Positions 16,103 through 30,098 are shown, counted from the stretch's first letter. The stretch is 64,000 bases of DNA from Pterois miles (GCA_947000775.1 CAMQGK010000334.1:1257501-1321500); one strand, 5' to 3'. A program made the numbers and translations. Notes: generated from the sequence alone by a model not told the origin.

Positions 16103-19100
16103 TTTATATTATAGTTAATGGAAAGCCCCGTGCATCTTATATTGGCACTATAGGGTGCCTTGTACAGCAGTATCACACACCATGGGCTGTGACAAAGCCT
16201 CAGTATTTGACGCCCTGAGAATAAGAATGGGCTGTTGACTGTTTACTGTAGACAAGTTTGGTTGAAATAATCACATTCCTGCACTGAGGTGGGAAAAGCT
16301 CCATTTGTCAGCAATCAAACCCCCTCTAGTCATTTCTATGCAGAGATTGTTGAGAATCAAACAGGTCAAAGGTGACATCCTTCAGTGGTGAGGCTGTGGC
16401 TAGACAAACAACATGTGTAATGGTATGTATACACAGGATCCGTCCTTTCCACGCTTCCCATTCATTGTCTATGTAAGCAGCCATGCAATGCATTCTTACA
16501 CATAGCATTGCATTTTCAGAGATAGACCGTCACGTTTATGCTCTTCATTTGCATAAAATTGAGGTCTAGGCTACTTTATGCTAATCAGGGGCATCTTGCA
16601 CGACTCGCCGCCTACTTCAATCTAAAATGAAGACAGATTCAGCAGCAGCATGGCTTATTTCTCGCCTAAAATATCTTCAGAAAAGCATTTTGATGAACTA
16701 CTTACATAATATACAGGAGAAATGTTCTCTCACGAAATGACGTTGAGGTTAGGCACTGATGTGATGATGATGTTGAATAGTTAAGGTTAGGATAGGTCAA
16801 CGGGCAGTGAGTCTCATACATTTTTTGCCAGATTTCACAATTTGTGGGTTACCCTCTAGACGAGATGTTTGAAAGCTGGGAGCAGCAGCCTATGAGTGAA
16901 AGCATTTGGCCAATCAGGTGTCTAGAGTCTAGAGGCAGCCCATCAAGTGTCTGATGGTGGGAAGTGACACTTTGTGGTTTCACGATGGCAGAAACCTTAG
17001 TGGATAATTAATCAACCCTCTCTTGGTCGTCACTCTCCTCCTCATCATCGATGTTTAACTATTACTCTTACTCAAACAGCACACTTCTAAGTATGAACTT
17101 GTACCATGGCATGAGCCATACCTTTCTGGGTTACCTGCTCCTCACACCGCCATTTCTCTTGAGAGGGATTTCTTAAGTGTCAAGGAAAAATCTATTGGAA
17201 AGTTGTGCAATCAATGCCTAAATGGTATCCGTTGGTCGTCATGTTAGACCGTCTCTTTGGATCCCAACCCCCCTGAGCCCAGTTACTGCCAGCAAGAAAG
17301 AAAGAAGGCACACATTTAAAAACAATGACATGATATAAAAAAACTGCCAGCAGTAACGTGAACTATACACATTTGTAAGAATGATGATATCTTACTGCAG
17401 TTAGTCATATCTGGTCCTTTAAATGTAAATAATCTAAATATGAAAATCAACATGATTCTTTTTTTTTCCCATCTTTCCTAAAATTATCATATAGCTCAGC
17501 GTTGTGGTTGAGGTTGAACAGATCAAGGTCAGAGAAACGTTGCACACTGTTGGATTTTTTGCAACGATTAGCATACTGAAAAACCATCATGATTTTGACT
17601 AGCCATTAAAATAGTGATTTCTTATTCAGGAGGAATTGAAGTGATGTCTTGCAGTGCTTCCCCAGACTGGGAGTTTGGACTCCCACGCGTGTCAAAATGT
17701 TAAAAATGATATCAACAGGAGTTTGAATCAAAGAGAGTATGAAAACATAAAAAAAACCTTGAGGCTTTTGATTGCAGCAAATCGAGTGAAAGTGCATAAA
17801 AAAAGTAAAGGATAAAATAAAAATAGTTCCTTTGGCACAATTCAACAAATGTTGTACACACTATTCAGTTTGTATTTGTCTAGTGGGTCCTGACAACTGA
17901 TTACCATTTATTTTTTAGTACAAATATTATTGACAGCCATTAACTAATGTTACACCTTAATCTCACACAAGCACACACTTGCACTACAGCTACATGTCTT
18001 GATCTTAATGAAACTTTCAGTGCTTTAATACACTCTCTGTATACAGATGCTGTGCATATTGCTGCCTCAGGGATACACACACTCACAAGCTCTCTCTCGC
18101 CTCTCTCACTGTCTCGATCTTCCTTCCACTTACACACTCCATGCACAAAGCAGTGTACAGGGTGTAATTCAATTAAGCTATGCAGAGTGTGAGAGCTGGC
18201 TGGTGGCTTTTATGGCCAGATATTTCACTCATTCATGTAAGGATAGGGGGATTTTTTTAAGTCTTAGAGACAAAGACAAATGTACTATACCCTCCCTCTT
18301 CAAAGCAATATTACTATCACAATATTGTTAGCATCTCTGGCATATTTTAGCCACACCTATTGACAATGTCAATATACTAATGAAGTGAAAGAGTAAATGC
18401 ATTTAACCATAACAGTTCAGCCCAACAACAGTCTATTAACATGCTTAATTCATCTTCACGCTTGATGCAAATAATAACTTACCTCACTAATTATGAGCCT
18501 AGATTCACCATGCTTCATGCTTCACATAGTTGGTGGCATACAATATAAAACTAGCATTATAGTATCTTTTTTATTATCAGTATATCCCCTGGGAAGACCA
18601 AACGATGAATTTATCAGACTAGAGTAGATTTTAAACCCACTGGTCTTTACAGCCTCCTTAGTGAAATCATTTGTCACAGCCCATTCAGTTCCATGCTAGC
18701 AAGTGACAACTCCTGCCTGCTGCAGGACATTCGCATATTTACTCAAAACTGTTTTTAATGTGTTTATGCGTTCAAACACATTTGAAACATAACCCGCCTG
18801 GTGACTTGTTTTATATTCTGTATATGCTGAGAAAAAAAAAGCAGACTCCCTCTCTTTAATCACTGGGGCTGACAGGATTCTGCCTTGAGACATCAGACTT
18901 GTAGAGTGTGCACTGTTTATGTACCTATTTCCATGCTACAGAAATCCATGGTCTACATCTAAATCCAATATATTAGTTGAGGACATCGCAGAGCTCCTAG
19001 GTTTATATGGTGGATCCCAAACACTGCTGGAGTCACCTCTTGCACCCTTGTAGCAACAGCACTTCAGGAGTATGACTTTTTTGTAGCATCAGTACATAAT

Positions 19101-19577
19101 GCCCAGCACTGTTTCATGCATTTGTTCAATGGCATGCAGAGAAAACAACATTAAAATTATTGTGAATTGCTGTAACCTCTGACACTGAGTTTGGCCAAAC
19201 TGCAGGATTTTTTCATCTGCAACACCAAAAAGTGGCTTTCCTGAATGCTGTCCAGCATATGTTTGTTTACATCTAGAGCCAAATATGAAATATGGTGAGT
19301 GACAGAGCTGGGGCTCGGCCACTGCTGTCTCTCCCAGCACCATTATACAAATTCACTTGCCAGCGAACTAAAGTTTATTTTAAGGCCATGTTTGCCTTCA
19401 CTTTGCAAATCACCACTTTAGCTACTCTTTGAATAATCTGGTCTTTTTTTACCAACTCATCATGTCATGGAAATTGACTTTTGTAGGTTAAATGAAAATA
19501 CTTCTTTGCAAATCACACACTGAAACCAAAGTCACACTTGGAAAAGTCCAGGTAGTATGTATTGTTAGCTGTTGCTT
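16103..19577. other. unassigned intron sequence
   Basis: No exon, RNA gene or full repeat recognised. Short poly-T at about 17459 and poly-A near 18832. Reading frames here are chance frames. Confidence 0.5.
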
Positions 19578-20190
19578 GGCTTTGTAATACTTGATTCTGA
19601 TTGCTCAATCACAGCATTATACAGTCTGTTATTTCTTTATAACAGACCATTGCTGTGGGTGCAGTTCTGATGCAGACCCTGGCCTTGCCTCATACAATAG
19701 TTTGTATGATTTCTTCCAAAGAGTTATTCCTTATTTTTCATGTGTTTTCCTACAAATGTCGAGCAAAAGATGACGCATCTGTCAGTTTCCGCTCCAGTCT
19801 TTTCATAATAAACCTCCATCTTCACAGGAAACAACTTGGTCAGGCTTAGGCAACAAAACTACGTAGCTGAGTTTACGAAAAGATTGACTTAGTTAGGTTT
19901 AGGCAACAAGTAGGGGATAATGTATAGCGAACTGTTCATTGTTGTGTCAGGGTTAATTTCACAGCAATGACCAGCTTGCTGTACATTATCTTGCTTATTA
20001 CATGGCTATTTATTTAATAAATCAACAATTTGACACAAAAACAGTCCTCCAGAGTCCGACATCAGCGCCTGTAGCTGCATGCATAACAACAGTGTGTTAA
20101 ACATAGCAACGGGCTGCTATAAAGAAATAGACCATAGAACACGTGAATGACCAATCACAATCAAGTATTTAACAAAGTCATGTAATAAAA
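19578..20190. mobile_element. MITE with ~75-bp terminal inverted repeats
   Basis: The left end (GGCTTTGTAATACTTGATTC, then TGATTGCTCAATCACAGC and TTATTTCTTTATAACAGACC) is the reverse complement of the right end (GCTATAAAGAAATAGACC, GACCAATCACAATCAAGTAT, TTAACAAAGTC). The interior includes a block similar to the GGTTTAGGCAACAAAA repeat (about 19835-19915). Half copies occur at 27961-28215 (left end) and 37268-37434 (right end). There is no transposase frame; the superfamily is unassigned. Confidence 0.7.
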
Positions 20191-20300
20191 CTACTTAGGA
20201 TTAGGAAAATATTGACTTGGTTAGGTTTAGGCAACAAAACAAATTACTTTACATTTAAGAAAAGATTGTAGTTTGGGTTAAAACATCTCAATGAGTGTCT
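20191..20300 (+). repeat. GGTTTAGGCAACAAAA-type interspersed repeat
   Basis: Contains TTGGTTAGGTTTAGGCAACA and AGAAAAGATTG. Related stretches are at 19835-19915 (plus), 15290-15325 (plus) and 39070-39150 (reverse orientation, TTTTCCTAAACCTAACCAAG). It is a short minisatellite-like motif dispersed through the window. Confidence 0.6.
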
Positions 20301-21739
20301 TAACTCAATATGAAGTTATGAAAATAAATCGATGCTGACTTCTGGTTTCACACAGGACATGAACACTGGTCTCCTGGGCCAAAGTCTGGTGTTTTTGACT
20401 CTTTTAACCACCCCGATCTCCTCCCTACACACCGTTGTCACTCTTTATACTTCCTGGTTCACAGTGTCTTATGAACAAATTCATTTTGTGGGATATATAC
20501 AAATTACAGTGCATTACATTTCGTTGGTATAGCTACAAATGGTGTATTAGAACAGCCGGGAAAGTGCTAATTACATGCCAATGTTTTACAATGGTTGATC
20601 TTGTTTCAGACTGTGATTCTCTTACTTTCACTTACATTTATTTGCTACAATTAGTTGCATGAGAGCCATTACTAATGTTGGTCTAAAATAAAGTAGCTAA
20701 TTTCCTGTTCATTCTACTGCATCTACCTCTTTTACCTCAAGCAATGAAGCCTCACTTTCCATCATTTTGCAGCAAATTTCCAGGTATTACTGAGATGAGT
20801 GAATGGTTATTCTCCAGGTTCAACATGTTTCCACTTTGCTTTCCATCACTGCTAAATAGTGCACTATGTGCGCAAAAAAACAAACTAAAACTGGGTATGT
20901 GCTACTTTAAGTATTTAAATGTTATTTTTATGGTCTGAGATAATGCAACAGTGGTGTCTGTCTGTCTCAGGAGAATTTGTGAGCATAAACAGTCTGGGAT
21001 GTCAGCTTGATGTAGAATCTGCAGGTGCTCAAATGCAAAATGATTTAGTAAAGCTGGTAAAGGTGACTGGCATCCTCTGAGGACAGACTATACTCGAGCA
21101 TTCTGTGGGTGCAAAAAATCCTGCCCCCATTAAGTGCTTCTAGTGTCTGCAGGACATTGATAAAATATGAATGAATTAGCGGCTACACAGGGTTATTTCA
21201 CTCAAAATAGGGCACAGGTTGCCTTTTAAGAAGGTTTACATCGGCCACAATTCTCCCAAAGGAAATCTGTGATAAAATCGTGGCTTGATGGATGCCAAGA
21301 ACATGCGCATACACACAGAGAAACTAGAAAGCCATTAGTGTTCAACAGACAACACATCAGAACGCTCTAACCACTATGGTCCCATGATAATACAGAGCAA
21401 ACACTCTGTGCATCCTCTTTTCCTATCCTCACCTCTTCAGATTCGCTCTCATCTTCTCCCCTTATCTCTGCTCCTTCATCATCCACTCCTCTCTGCCCCT
21501 GTACTTGTTTGCTCCTTTGTCCACCCAGTCATTTCTTCCGGTGCTAGCCCTCTTCTCTTGGCTATTCTGCTCAGACTTCGTCTTTCTGCCTCAAAGCTCC
21601 TAAATCACATTCCCAGCCCAGTCCTCTTTGTTCATTCTATGGTCTTCCTTGTACCGATCAATCAGCCACCGGTCGAAACCGTACGGCTGTCAGCCGATCA
21701 CCCCGGTAACTGGCAGTAATGTCACTACTACACACGCAT
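20301..21739. other. unassigned sequence
   Basis: Positions about 21410-21620 are pyrimidine-rich on the plus strand. No exon or repeat family recognised. Confidence 0.5.
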
Positions 21740-22960
21740 CATGTTGTCGGTGTGGAATAGTGATACGCGGATCGGCAGGTTTGGATAACTTACAAGAAAA
21801 TATCACAGGTTCAGGCAGGTAGGGTTAAAAAGTGACAAAGCAGCCTTCTGTCACACTCTCAAAAACACCCACACCAAACGCTGCAACGCTCAGTCCTTGT
21901 CTCGGTTGACAACTGTGCTACTATTGAGCATAAAGTGTCGGGGTTGGGTTGTGTTCGGGTGGTTGATTAGCAGATATTTTTGGGGGTTGGGCGGTGCAGA
22001 TTGGCTCTTGGGTTGGGTGTGTGCAGGTATTAAAACACCCTGACTCGCTCATTACATAGTGAGGAAGTTTTGATTTAAATGACATTAGACTAAGTTTACC
22101 ACGGTAGTCAGTGTTACCAGTGTTAACATGGTGTTCAGGACTACACATATTACATTACCTGCCCACTGCCCCCACTGTTGTTTGCTCCATACAGCAAGAG
22201 TCAGATTCCCACACAAGAAACAAGAGAAAGAGTTGACAGATAAAATGAGGATTTCATGTCCAAGTAAAAAGCAAAAGCACCTATTTAGCAATATTTTGGA
22301 TTTAAACTCAATGCTAGAGGGGAATCATAAAGTTAATGAGGAAATCGCCATGCAGAGGATGGAGCAGTCATGGTCAGTAAGCGTGGTGCAGCAATGCCAG
22401 GTGGAAACCTGCGGCCCCGGAGAGAAAGCTAGATTGGAGAGGCCAGACACACAGCCATCCACCAACAAAGACAAAATTAAGCCTTCTATAGTTTATTTCG
22501 TGTCATCTTTTCTCGTCAATTGTCCGGTGTAATCAGTGTGACACTGCTGTTCACAAGTTAACTAGTGAGAATATTTCCTTACTGTGACATCCCTACATTA
22601 GGTGTGTTGTTATACCGGCACCAGTTTTGTTCTGGGGGATTAAAACATGTTAGTTAAGCGGGATGTAGCCTACTGCAATTCATTTTCCATTGGATTTTAT
22701 TTGTCCAGTAACCTGGAGCACTTTTATTTTGAAGATGAGAGAAGGTGCTGTGACTTTGTGCTGTTTTGGAGAAAATGTAAAAAAAAAAAAAAGTTATTTT
22801 ATTTAGTAGTCAGTGTTTTGTTATGAACAAACACAAGTGAATTTCAATTTTCAATGTAAGAAAAGTTACAAAAAAGTTTTTGAATGCTGCCATTTTTAGT
22901 TCTTAGAAAGAAAGAAAATCTGAATCGGCCGGTCGGACTTAAAAAAAAAAAATCAAACAA
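21740..22960. mobile_element. possible decayed hAT-type DNA transposon
   Basis: The left part has GATACGCGGATCGGCAGG and GGGTTGGGCGGTGCAG blocks and the right part has AATCGGCCGGTCGGACTT. These resemble the ends of teleost hAT elements as I remember them. The 134-codon plus frame at 22128-22532 has no recognisable transposase motif. Boundaries and class are uncertain. Confidence 0.3.
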
Positions 22961-24588
22961 CAGAATGGGCAAAGAAAATTGCGGTTATCTCTACCTGTAT
23001 CCACTTCTACCAAACTAATTTTCTTCCCCTCCCTCCATCTTTTAACAGTTGCAGTTTTCACTATGACTTTAACTTCCACTGACTTTTCTCCTCTCCCTTC
23101 CTCTCCTCCTCTCCTCTGTTCTTAGCTTTGAGAATATCACTGTACTTCATGTCAACTTTGGGCATTTTCTACAGCTTTCTTTCCTCCTCTCCTCCGTTCT
23201 CCTGACCCGTTAAGCCCTCTTATGTCACTGCTCCAACCACTGAGATGATGGGATTAGATACCCCTGTCTCATTATTCATGAGGCAAGACTCATGAATTCG
23301 CATTTCAAAACCAACTGGCAGTACATGTCAACTTAAACCTCTCTGTCCTTACCTTCCCCCTCTTGTTGTCTCCTCTCCTCATGCCTTGTCATGTCTTTTC
23401 TGGCCTACCTCCTCTTCTCCCTTCTTAGTCCTTTAATTTTCTCTTCCTCTATTCTACCCATCTGCTCGTCTACTTTCGCTTTGTCTCCTCTTTTTTCGTC
23501 TTGGGAAAGGAGCACCCTCCCCTCACCACTCACCTTCTACAGCCTCTGTATACCCTCTTCTGGCTTGTCTTTCTTTCTCTTTCTCTCTCTGACTCTCAGA
23601 AGACCTTCCAGCTAAAAGGTGTGAAGGAGGAACTAAGTGCTTTCTCCTGTCTATAAACAATGCCCTTTATGCCTGCGTGGCTCCGGGCTTGCCTGTCTGT
23701 GGGAGGGAAAGAAGGGAAATGTCTGCAGAGATTTATCCATTGCTCAATCTCTTTGTCTCAAATTTTCCCGCACTCTCTTTCCCACCCCGTCACCCTCAAG
23801 TGAAAGGATAGCCGGCAGCGCACTTGAGGAAAGAACAATAAAGAGGGCGCAGTGAGACAAGAAACCCGAACAGCCTATAGTTGACAGGGGATGAAGGGAC
23901 GGCATCAAGCACTTCAGCACATAGTTTAATCAGAGATGATGGCTTTGAAGTGAAAATGGTAAACATCATTATAATGAAAAAATGTGCTGTTTTTTTTTTT
24001 TTTAACTCATGATCTGAGAAATCTGAGTCCAGGAAAAGACATTTCTGCATGAAAAATCTCATGTAAACATGTCAAATGGCTGGTCTAACATACGCAATGC
24101 AATGATAACCATATTACGGGTGAGAAGAAACATTTGTACCTCTCAGAGGAAATGCAACAACTTCCTGAGGATTTCTGGGCTATAGATTAACGCTGCAGGG
24201 TCATAGTCATAGTCAGCAACAGTATAAAGGTATCAAGGTCTGCTTTCACATTAAAGGGATCTCCTGAGGTCTTCTTCAGGCATACTGGAGGCTTGGACTT
24301 TGAATTGAAGGACTGCTTTAACGAATCAAGAAAAATAAATAAAAGCAAACAGGGTATACAGTATTTGTGGGTCTTTTGAGCCAAGAAGGCCTCTACTGCA
24401 AATGAAACACAATGCAAAACAATCCAGAACTAAAGAATGGTGCTAATTTTGGACTTTGGACAGATCAAACAAAGACTATTTATGTATTCAATAAATTCAT
24501 GGTGTGAAATTTTGATTTGGAGACTTGTCAGCACTATCTCCTGTTTTGCTGATCAAGGCAATTTCAGCAGCAATTTGACATCACTTAA
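22961..24588. other. unassigned sequence, pyrimidine-rich in part
   Basis: About 22995-23620 is CT-rich on the plus strand, so purine-rich in any grid2 transcript. An inverted repeat ATTCATGAG / CTCATGAAT (6-base spacer) is at 23274-23297. Poly-T at about 23990. No exon. Confidence 0.5.
23274..23297. repeat. 9-bp inverted repeat
   Basis: ATTCATGAG and CTCATGAAT around GCAAGA. GGATTAGA lies about 20 bases upstream and ATTCGCAT overlaps the right arm; both are homeodomain/POU-like strings. Confidence 0.6.
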
Positions 24589-24596
24589 ATAAAAAG

Positions 24597-25254
24597 CAAG
24601 GCTGTCAGTAGATTGAACTATTTGATTGCGATTAATGGCGGAATTGTCCGCCATTGTAATCACAAATTTGAATCCGTTCAAAATGTACTATAAAGGGAGA
24701 TTTGTCAAGTATTATCTGGTATTTTTTCTTAGATATCAATTAATAACCAAAACAATGACGAATATTCTCACAGGTACTGTATTTAGCTTAAAAAACATGC
24801 TCAAATCATTACATAGCAAACTGCAGTCCGACAGGCAACAACAGCTGTCAGTGTGTCAGTGTGCTGACTTGACTATGAGTTGCCCCAAAGCTGCATGTGA
24901 TTATCCTAAAGTGGGCATGTCTGTAAAGGGGAGACTCTTGGGTACTCACAGAACCCATTTTCATTCATATAAATTGAGGTCAGAGGTCAAGGAACCTCTT
25001 TGAAAATTGTGACGCCGGTGTTTCCTTTGCCAAAATTTAGCTAAAAAAGTTATTTCACCTACTTTGCGACAAGCTAGTATTTTCTAGTTTTCTAGTTTTT
25101 TGGTTTTCTGTTTCATGTGATGCCAGTATTCTAGCTTTAAAACTGAGCCCACTAAAACTTAAAAAACAAGTTGCTTTAATGCGTTAAAGAAATTAGTGCT
25201 GTTAAAATGAATTTGCGTTAACGTGTTATTATCACGCTAACTCGGACAGCCTTA
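24597..25254 (-). mobile_element. hAT-like non-autonomous element, copy A
   Basis: Termini CAAGGCTGTCA and GGACAGCCTTA are imperfect inverted repeats. The flanks ATAAAAAG (24589-24596) and ATAACAAG (25255-25262) match at 7 of 8 bases, as expected for an old hAT 8-bp duplication. The interior holds the family module with AGGTCAGAGGTCAAGG (DR1 at 24977-24989). No transposase frame. Confidence 0.8.
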
Positions 25255-25828
25255 ATAACAAGTTGATATTTAGAATATCGTAGTAACATAATAGTAAATT
25301 GTAATATCTGTGGTGTTTACACATATATGGCTTTGTCAGTACACCTAGTGCTGAATGTGGTGCTGATATTTCATTATTAACATCTTCACCCAGAAGGGCA
25401 CCAAGTGCAGCTGGAGGAGGCAATTTAGCAGTCAAACAGCTCATTTCCCCCAGACATAGTCTCTCTTCACCTTTCCCTCTCCCAATTCTCTCCAAACCAC
25501 AGAAGGCAAGTCTTATCTTATTTTTTCTTCTATTTCTCTCAGCATTTTACTCTCTCTGCCTATCTATCTTTTTATGCGCTTGACAAGGCTGGTGGCATTG
25601 GCTCTTCCGAGTATTTATTAAAGTGCGTCTCATAGCTCACTCTTCTCCATGTTCACCTGCCTCACCCTGATGCATTGTAGTTTGTGTATTCCTGTGTCTG
25701 TGCACATGTGTGTTTCACGCACACAGTGCAGGCATGCCCTGGAGAACTGCCACTAACGGGTCCAATAATGGCCCAAAAAACCAGGAGAAATACCTTTAAT
25801 AACCCTCTCATCTCCTGAGCTCTCCTAT

Positions 25829-25835
<7 letters not shown>

Positions 25836-25865
<30 letters not shown>
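25836..25865. repeat. (CT)n microsatellite
   Basis: Fifteen CT units. Confidence 0.95.
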
Positions 25866-25869
<4 letters not shown>

Positions 25870-26939
25870 AGGTGATTTACACACGTCGCCCATTTGTCAA
25901 GGAGAAAAAGTGGTTTGAGCTATCGCTATGGTAACTCAGTGGTCTGACTGACAGCCTGTCAACTGGGCGCCAACCAATGGTCAAAGTGAAGCCTGTAATC
26001 ATTTCCCTTGTGACTGATAGGATGGCGCAGTGTTAAACTCGTAGGAGAGAAAAGATAAGTGAAAGTGAAGTGAGTGGCAAGACATTTTTTTTAAATATAT
26101 GCAACACCTGCAAAAGCTGCATGAGACTGTATGAGATTTCTGCCTTGATACATTTTTGTAAAGCTGCAGCAGATATTCAAACTAAGTGTGAGTTTCAATA
26201 TAAACTGTTATCATCTTGCAATGAATTAAAGAAATCTCTCCAGACATCGTCCCTCCTCTCTGCCCGCTGTTTCACCTCCTTCTCCCGATTACTTTTTCAC
26301 CCGCTGTTCTTCTGTGTAAGTCGGAAGTGGCAGTAAATGGCTTTGAAAAAGTGAAAAGCCAATATCACAACAATAGAGCTCAAGCTTATGAATGACAGAG
26401 AGAGAAGAGAAGAGAGAGAGAGGGAGAGACTGAGGTTGGGGGTAGTCTTTGGAACAGGAAGTAACTCTGACCAGACTCCAGATGGACACGATTTCATGCA
26501 CAGAGACTAAGACACTGACAGGTGCAAAAGGGTAAAACTCATAGTCTATAACCTGTTGATTATTTTGTATTTGATTTTTGTAATAGAGTCAGCTCTCAAG
26601 CCAATAGAACCTTGAATTCAATTGCTCTGAATAAAAGCAGTGAGACCACAAAAGAGCACTTTACATCCAAAAAACATCAAATCAAGTTTTTTGGCTGCTC
26701 TCTGCCTGTGTAGTTTATGACTCTAATAAAACACAAGCATTAGGATGGGGTAGCTTTCTGCTTGCAGTGTGTGTGTGTGTGTGTGCGCGCGCATGTGTGC
26801 ACTCACACGGTCACACAGTGTATCTGCACTGTTTAATAATTTATTGAGTGTTTTGTCCAGTGGTCAAATGCTCTTAAGGGAGAGTTACTTTCAATCTTTT
26901 ATCCCCCAGTGAATAAAGTTGTTTGATTCTATTTTACTG

Positions 26940-26987
<48 letters not shown>

Positions 26988-27001
26988 GCGTGTGTGTGTG
27001 T
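26940..27001. repeat. (GT)n microsatellite
   Basis: GT run with two GC variants near its right end. Confidence 0.95.
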
Positions 27002-27960
27002 TTTCACATCTCTGTGTTGAGGCTTGGCAGATGATCGCACGGATGCAACAGTTTAAAAAAAAAAAAAAGCACTGTCAAGCTGAATCAAACATGACTAGAG
27101 ATCATTTAATACACTCAGAGAGATAAGGAGAGTATTCAGATGTAATATGATTTGCTGCATAGTATGCAATACACCACCGAGGCAATGTAATGAAGCTGTA
27201 CATTAACTATGCTGTATATGAAATCAAATGGAAACATTTAAAGGGGGGCAGGCTACCAAACAGCAGAAAAAGTGTGAGTCAAACTGTATTCACTTATCCA
27301 GCAACCATACATGTAAAGCCTTTAAAGGTTAAAGTTTGATTTGTTGTACTTGTCAATGTTGCACTAATAAGAAGACAACGTGAGCATGACTTGTATAACG
27401 CAGCCATGTACAACAAGTGAAATAAAAGCAACCAGACGGCTTAATTCTCTGATTTGGTAGTACTTCTTATTGTACTTTTAGTGGATTGTGTCCAACAGAG
27501 CAGAATAGTGAAATCGGATAGCAATTCCAGGGACTATTATGGCTTCACATTGAAAGGAGGCACTAGTGTAACCCAGACACAAAATTACAGATGTGCCACA
27601 TGATTCAGGGGTGGACTACGACCACAATTCAGCCTGGGAATTTCAGATGGAGACGCCCTTCATGTGAGGGGGTTTTGACAGTTTTAACACTAATACAGCA
27701 ACCCCAACTGCCACCTCAGTGTGAAATTCACAAGAGTGAAACTCTGATGCCTGAGTGCTGGTGACTGTTGCAAGAGATGACGCTGCTGGCTACCACGTTT
27801 TCTACCTCTGGCAGCTTTGTGTGCAGCATGTCCCTGTCCCGGCTGCAGGTAGTTACTGCTCATGAGTTTTTTTCCTACTAAATGTGTGTGTCGGTTTGCC
27901 AACTTCCAATAGAAATATATAATGGCTGCATAGGGATTGTGACAGGTGGTTTTGCTCACT

Positions 27961-28215
27961 ATAATAAAACAGGTTTGTTGAATAGTTGATTCTGATTGGT
28001 CAGTCAGTGTTCTATGGTCTATATTTCTGTATAGCAGAGTGTTATTATGTATAACAGGCTGCTGCAGTGGGTTCGCAGTTCTGTTATCAGACTCATTTTC
28101 ATGTCAAATTATTGATTTCTTAAGTAAAAACCTGGAGGAGTCTTTCATCGCCCTGTCAGAGTTAATTTTACAGCAATGACCGGCTTGCTGTACATTATCC
28201 CTTACACAGTAACTC
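27961..28215. mobile_element. half copy of the long-TIR MITE (left end)
   Basis: Begins ATAATAAAACAGGTTTGTTG and continues TTGATTCTGATTGGTCAGTC, TATAACAGGCTGC, then AATGACCGGCTTGCTGTACA. These match the element at 19578-20190, but the right inverted repeat is missing. Confidence 0.65.
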
Positions 28216-28573
28216 ATTTTAGCGAGGCTTTAGCTAAAAATTAATTCAACATCTGATTGTTTGGGTGGCTACGCAACTGGGAGGAGGGAAAGAGTGTCGT
28301 CACTCCAGGAGGTCTTTCTCACCTGGTCCAACAATTTTTGAATGTGAATTAAAGGGTTTTTTTGTGTTGAGTATTTGGGGGGGAGCATTCAAAAAGGGAA
28401 ATGTACTTTTCAGTCGAAGGACAGCACTGCTTTAGAAGAGAAGCCACAACAAAAATAATTTCACGGTGATCTTTTTCCATCTGCAGTGAAGGACTGTCTT
28501 TGTGTGTTGAGAGAGAGGAAGCTGGCTGTCAAGCAGCCATACAGACTAATACAAAGACAGAGAGACAGCAAGA

Positions 28574-28593
28574 CGAGAGAGAAAGAGGGGAGA

Positions 28594-28630
<37 letters not shown>

Positions 28631-28636
28631 GGAGAG
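28574..28636. repeat. (GA)n-rich microsatellite
   Basis: GAGAGA tract with GGGG and GC interruptions. Confidence 0.9.
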
Positions 28637-28760
28637 TGGGCACTGGTCAATGCTCAGTAGGGGCAGGAAGGAAACCTTTCAATAGAGATGCACTTCTGAT
28701 TTCTATTCAAATGACACTTTTTATCTACTAACCAATCAACAGGCCTACCACCAACTGAGT

Positions 28761-28777
28761 ACACACACACACACACA

Positions 28778-28873
<96 letters not shown>
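28761..28873. repeat. (CA)n microsatellite, ~113 bp
   Basis: CA repeat with a single T substitution near 28783. Confidence 0.97.
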
Positions 28874-30098
28874 ATTCAAAGCTCCAAAAGTCTGGTTAGA
28901 TCTGGTTTGTCCCCAGCTGTCAGCTGCTGGACCCCATCGCACACGCACAAACAAAATAGCATCATACTGCCTCTTCTAAAATGTCAGTGTTGCCATGGAT
29001 ACGCCCCTCTCGCATCCCCCAATCCTCTAACGTTTAGTAGGGAGGTTAATTGAATTGTAATCTATCGCTGAATAAAAGACAAAGCTTGAGATAGAAAAAG
29101 ATTAAGTGGGAAAGAGAGATGAGGAAAAAATGGATGGCAGTGTAAAAGAACAGGGAGTTTATCATCTTCACAATTTAGCCATGACTACCGCAGAGAGAAG
29201 GAAGGATACGTCTAGTAGAGAGAGACGAGCAGAGGAATGTCAATGCATCATGAAAGCCACTGTGTGCTCAGTATTAGTGCATATATGCGTGCATGTGTGT
29301 GTGTGCTTGACTGTGTATCCAATTGTTTGTTAGGCAGTTAGATAAATGGGCAAATGAAGGGAGGATGGCAGCAGAAGTAGGGCTTCCAGGCACTGAGTGA
29401 TGGAAGGACCTTAGAAAATGAGATATCTCTGGTCTCTATGGCAGCTAACGAGACTGTTCTGTGCATTCATATCAGAGAGAGCACACAAAGACGCGGAGGA
29501 CGGTCAGAAACAGGGAAGTGGGAGGCAAAGAAAGAGAGTGGGGCGTAAGGCTAAATGATTTTGGCCCCCGGTTTCCATAGCAGCTGATTCCAGTGCAGGT
29601 CTGCTTTGCGGGGAAATATAAAGTGAGGAAGGTCGACAGGCAGAGAGGAAGGACAGTCCATTGACCTAAAGGATGGTTGTGTTGCTTTTTTAGATAGACG
29701 CAATAACATGAGATCAGCAGAGTGGCTGCAGCTGTGACTGACTGCATGGGGTTGATGGCCAGATAGAGGCTGGTGTATAACAAAATAATGAATGAACAAG
29801 TTGGTTTTACAGTCATGAGAGATCTACATGACTAGAGATGTTTGAGCACAAAATGTACCCTAGTTTAAAATGCCAGCACAGTCTGCAGTGTCAAGACAAA
29901 TCCGCGGCCTGCCTCTTCCTTTTACCAGCCATTTCCCAATGCCTCCTGAGTGTTTTAGTTTGGGTAAAAGGCCTCATGTTGCACACAAGTGGCTCCCCAG
30001 CTTCAGTCAGAATAACGACTACACACTATTGAGAATATTGGAGCTATGAGAGTTTAATCAGATTGTAGGAAGAGGATGCGTTTCAACTGCCTCACAAG

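Larger units (their letters stand above)
25263..27960. other. unassigned sequence with microsatellites
   Basis: Contains (CT)n at 25836-25865, a GA-rich patch at 26398-26428, and GT runs at 26766-26790 and 26940-27001. Poly-A near 27056. No exon recognised. Confidence 0.5.
28216..30098. other. unassigned sequence with microsatellites
   Basis: Contains GA-rich 28574-28636 and CA-repeat 28761-28873. A purine-rich patch lies at 29060-29230. No exon. Confidence 0.5.

Noticed and set aside
22128..22532. Plus-strand frame of 134 codons considered as a transposase piece
   Set aside because: It lies in a possible hAT remnant but shows no BED-finger or catalytic motif, so it was not called as a gene.
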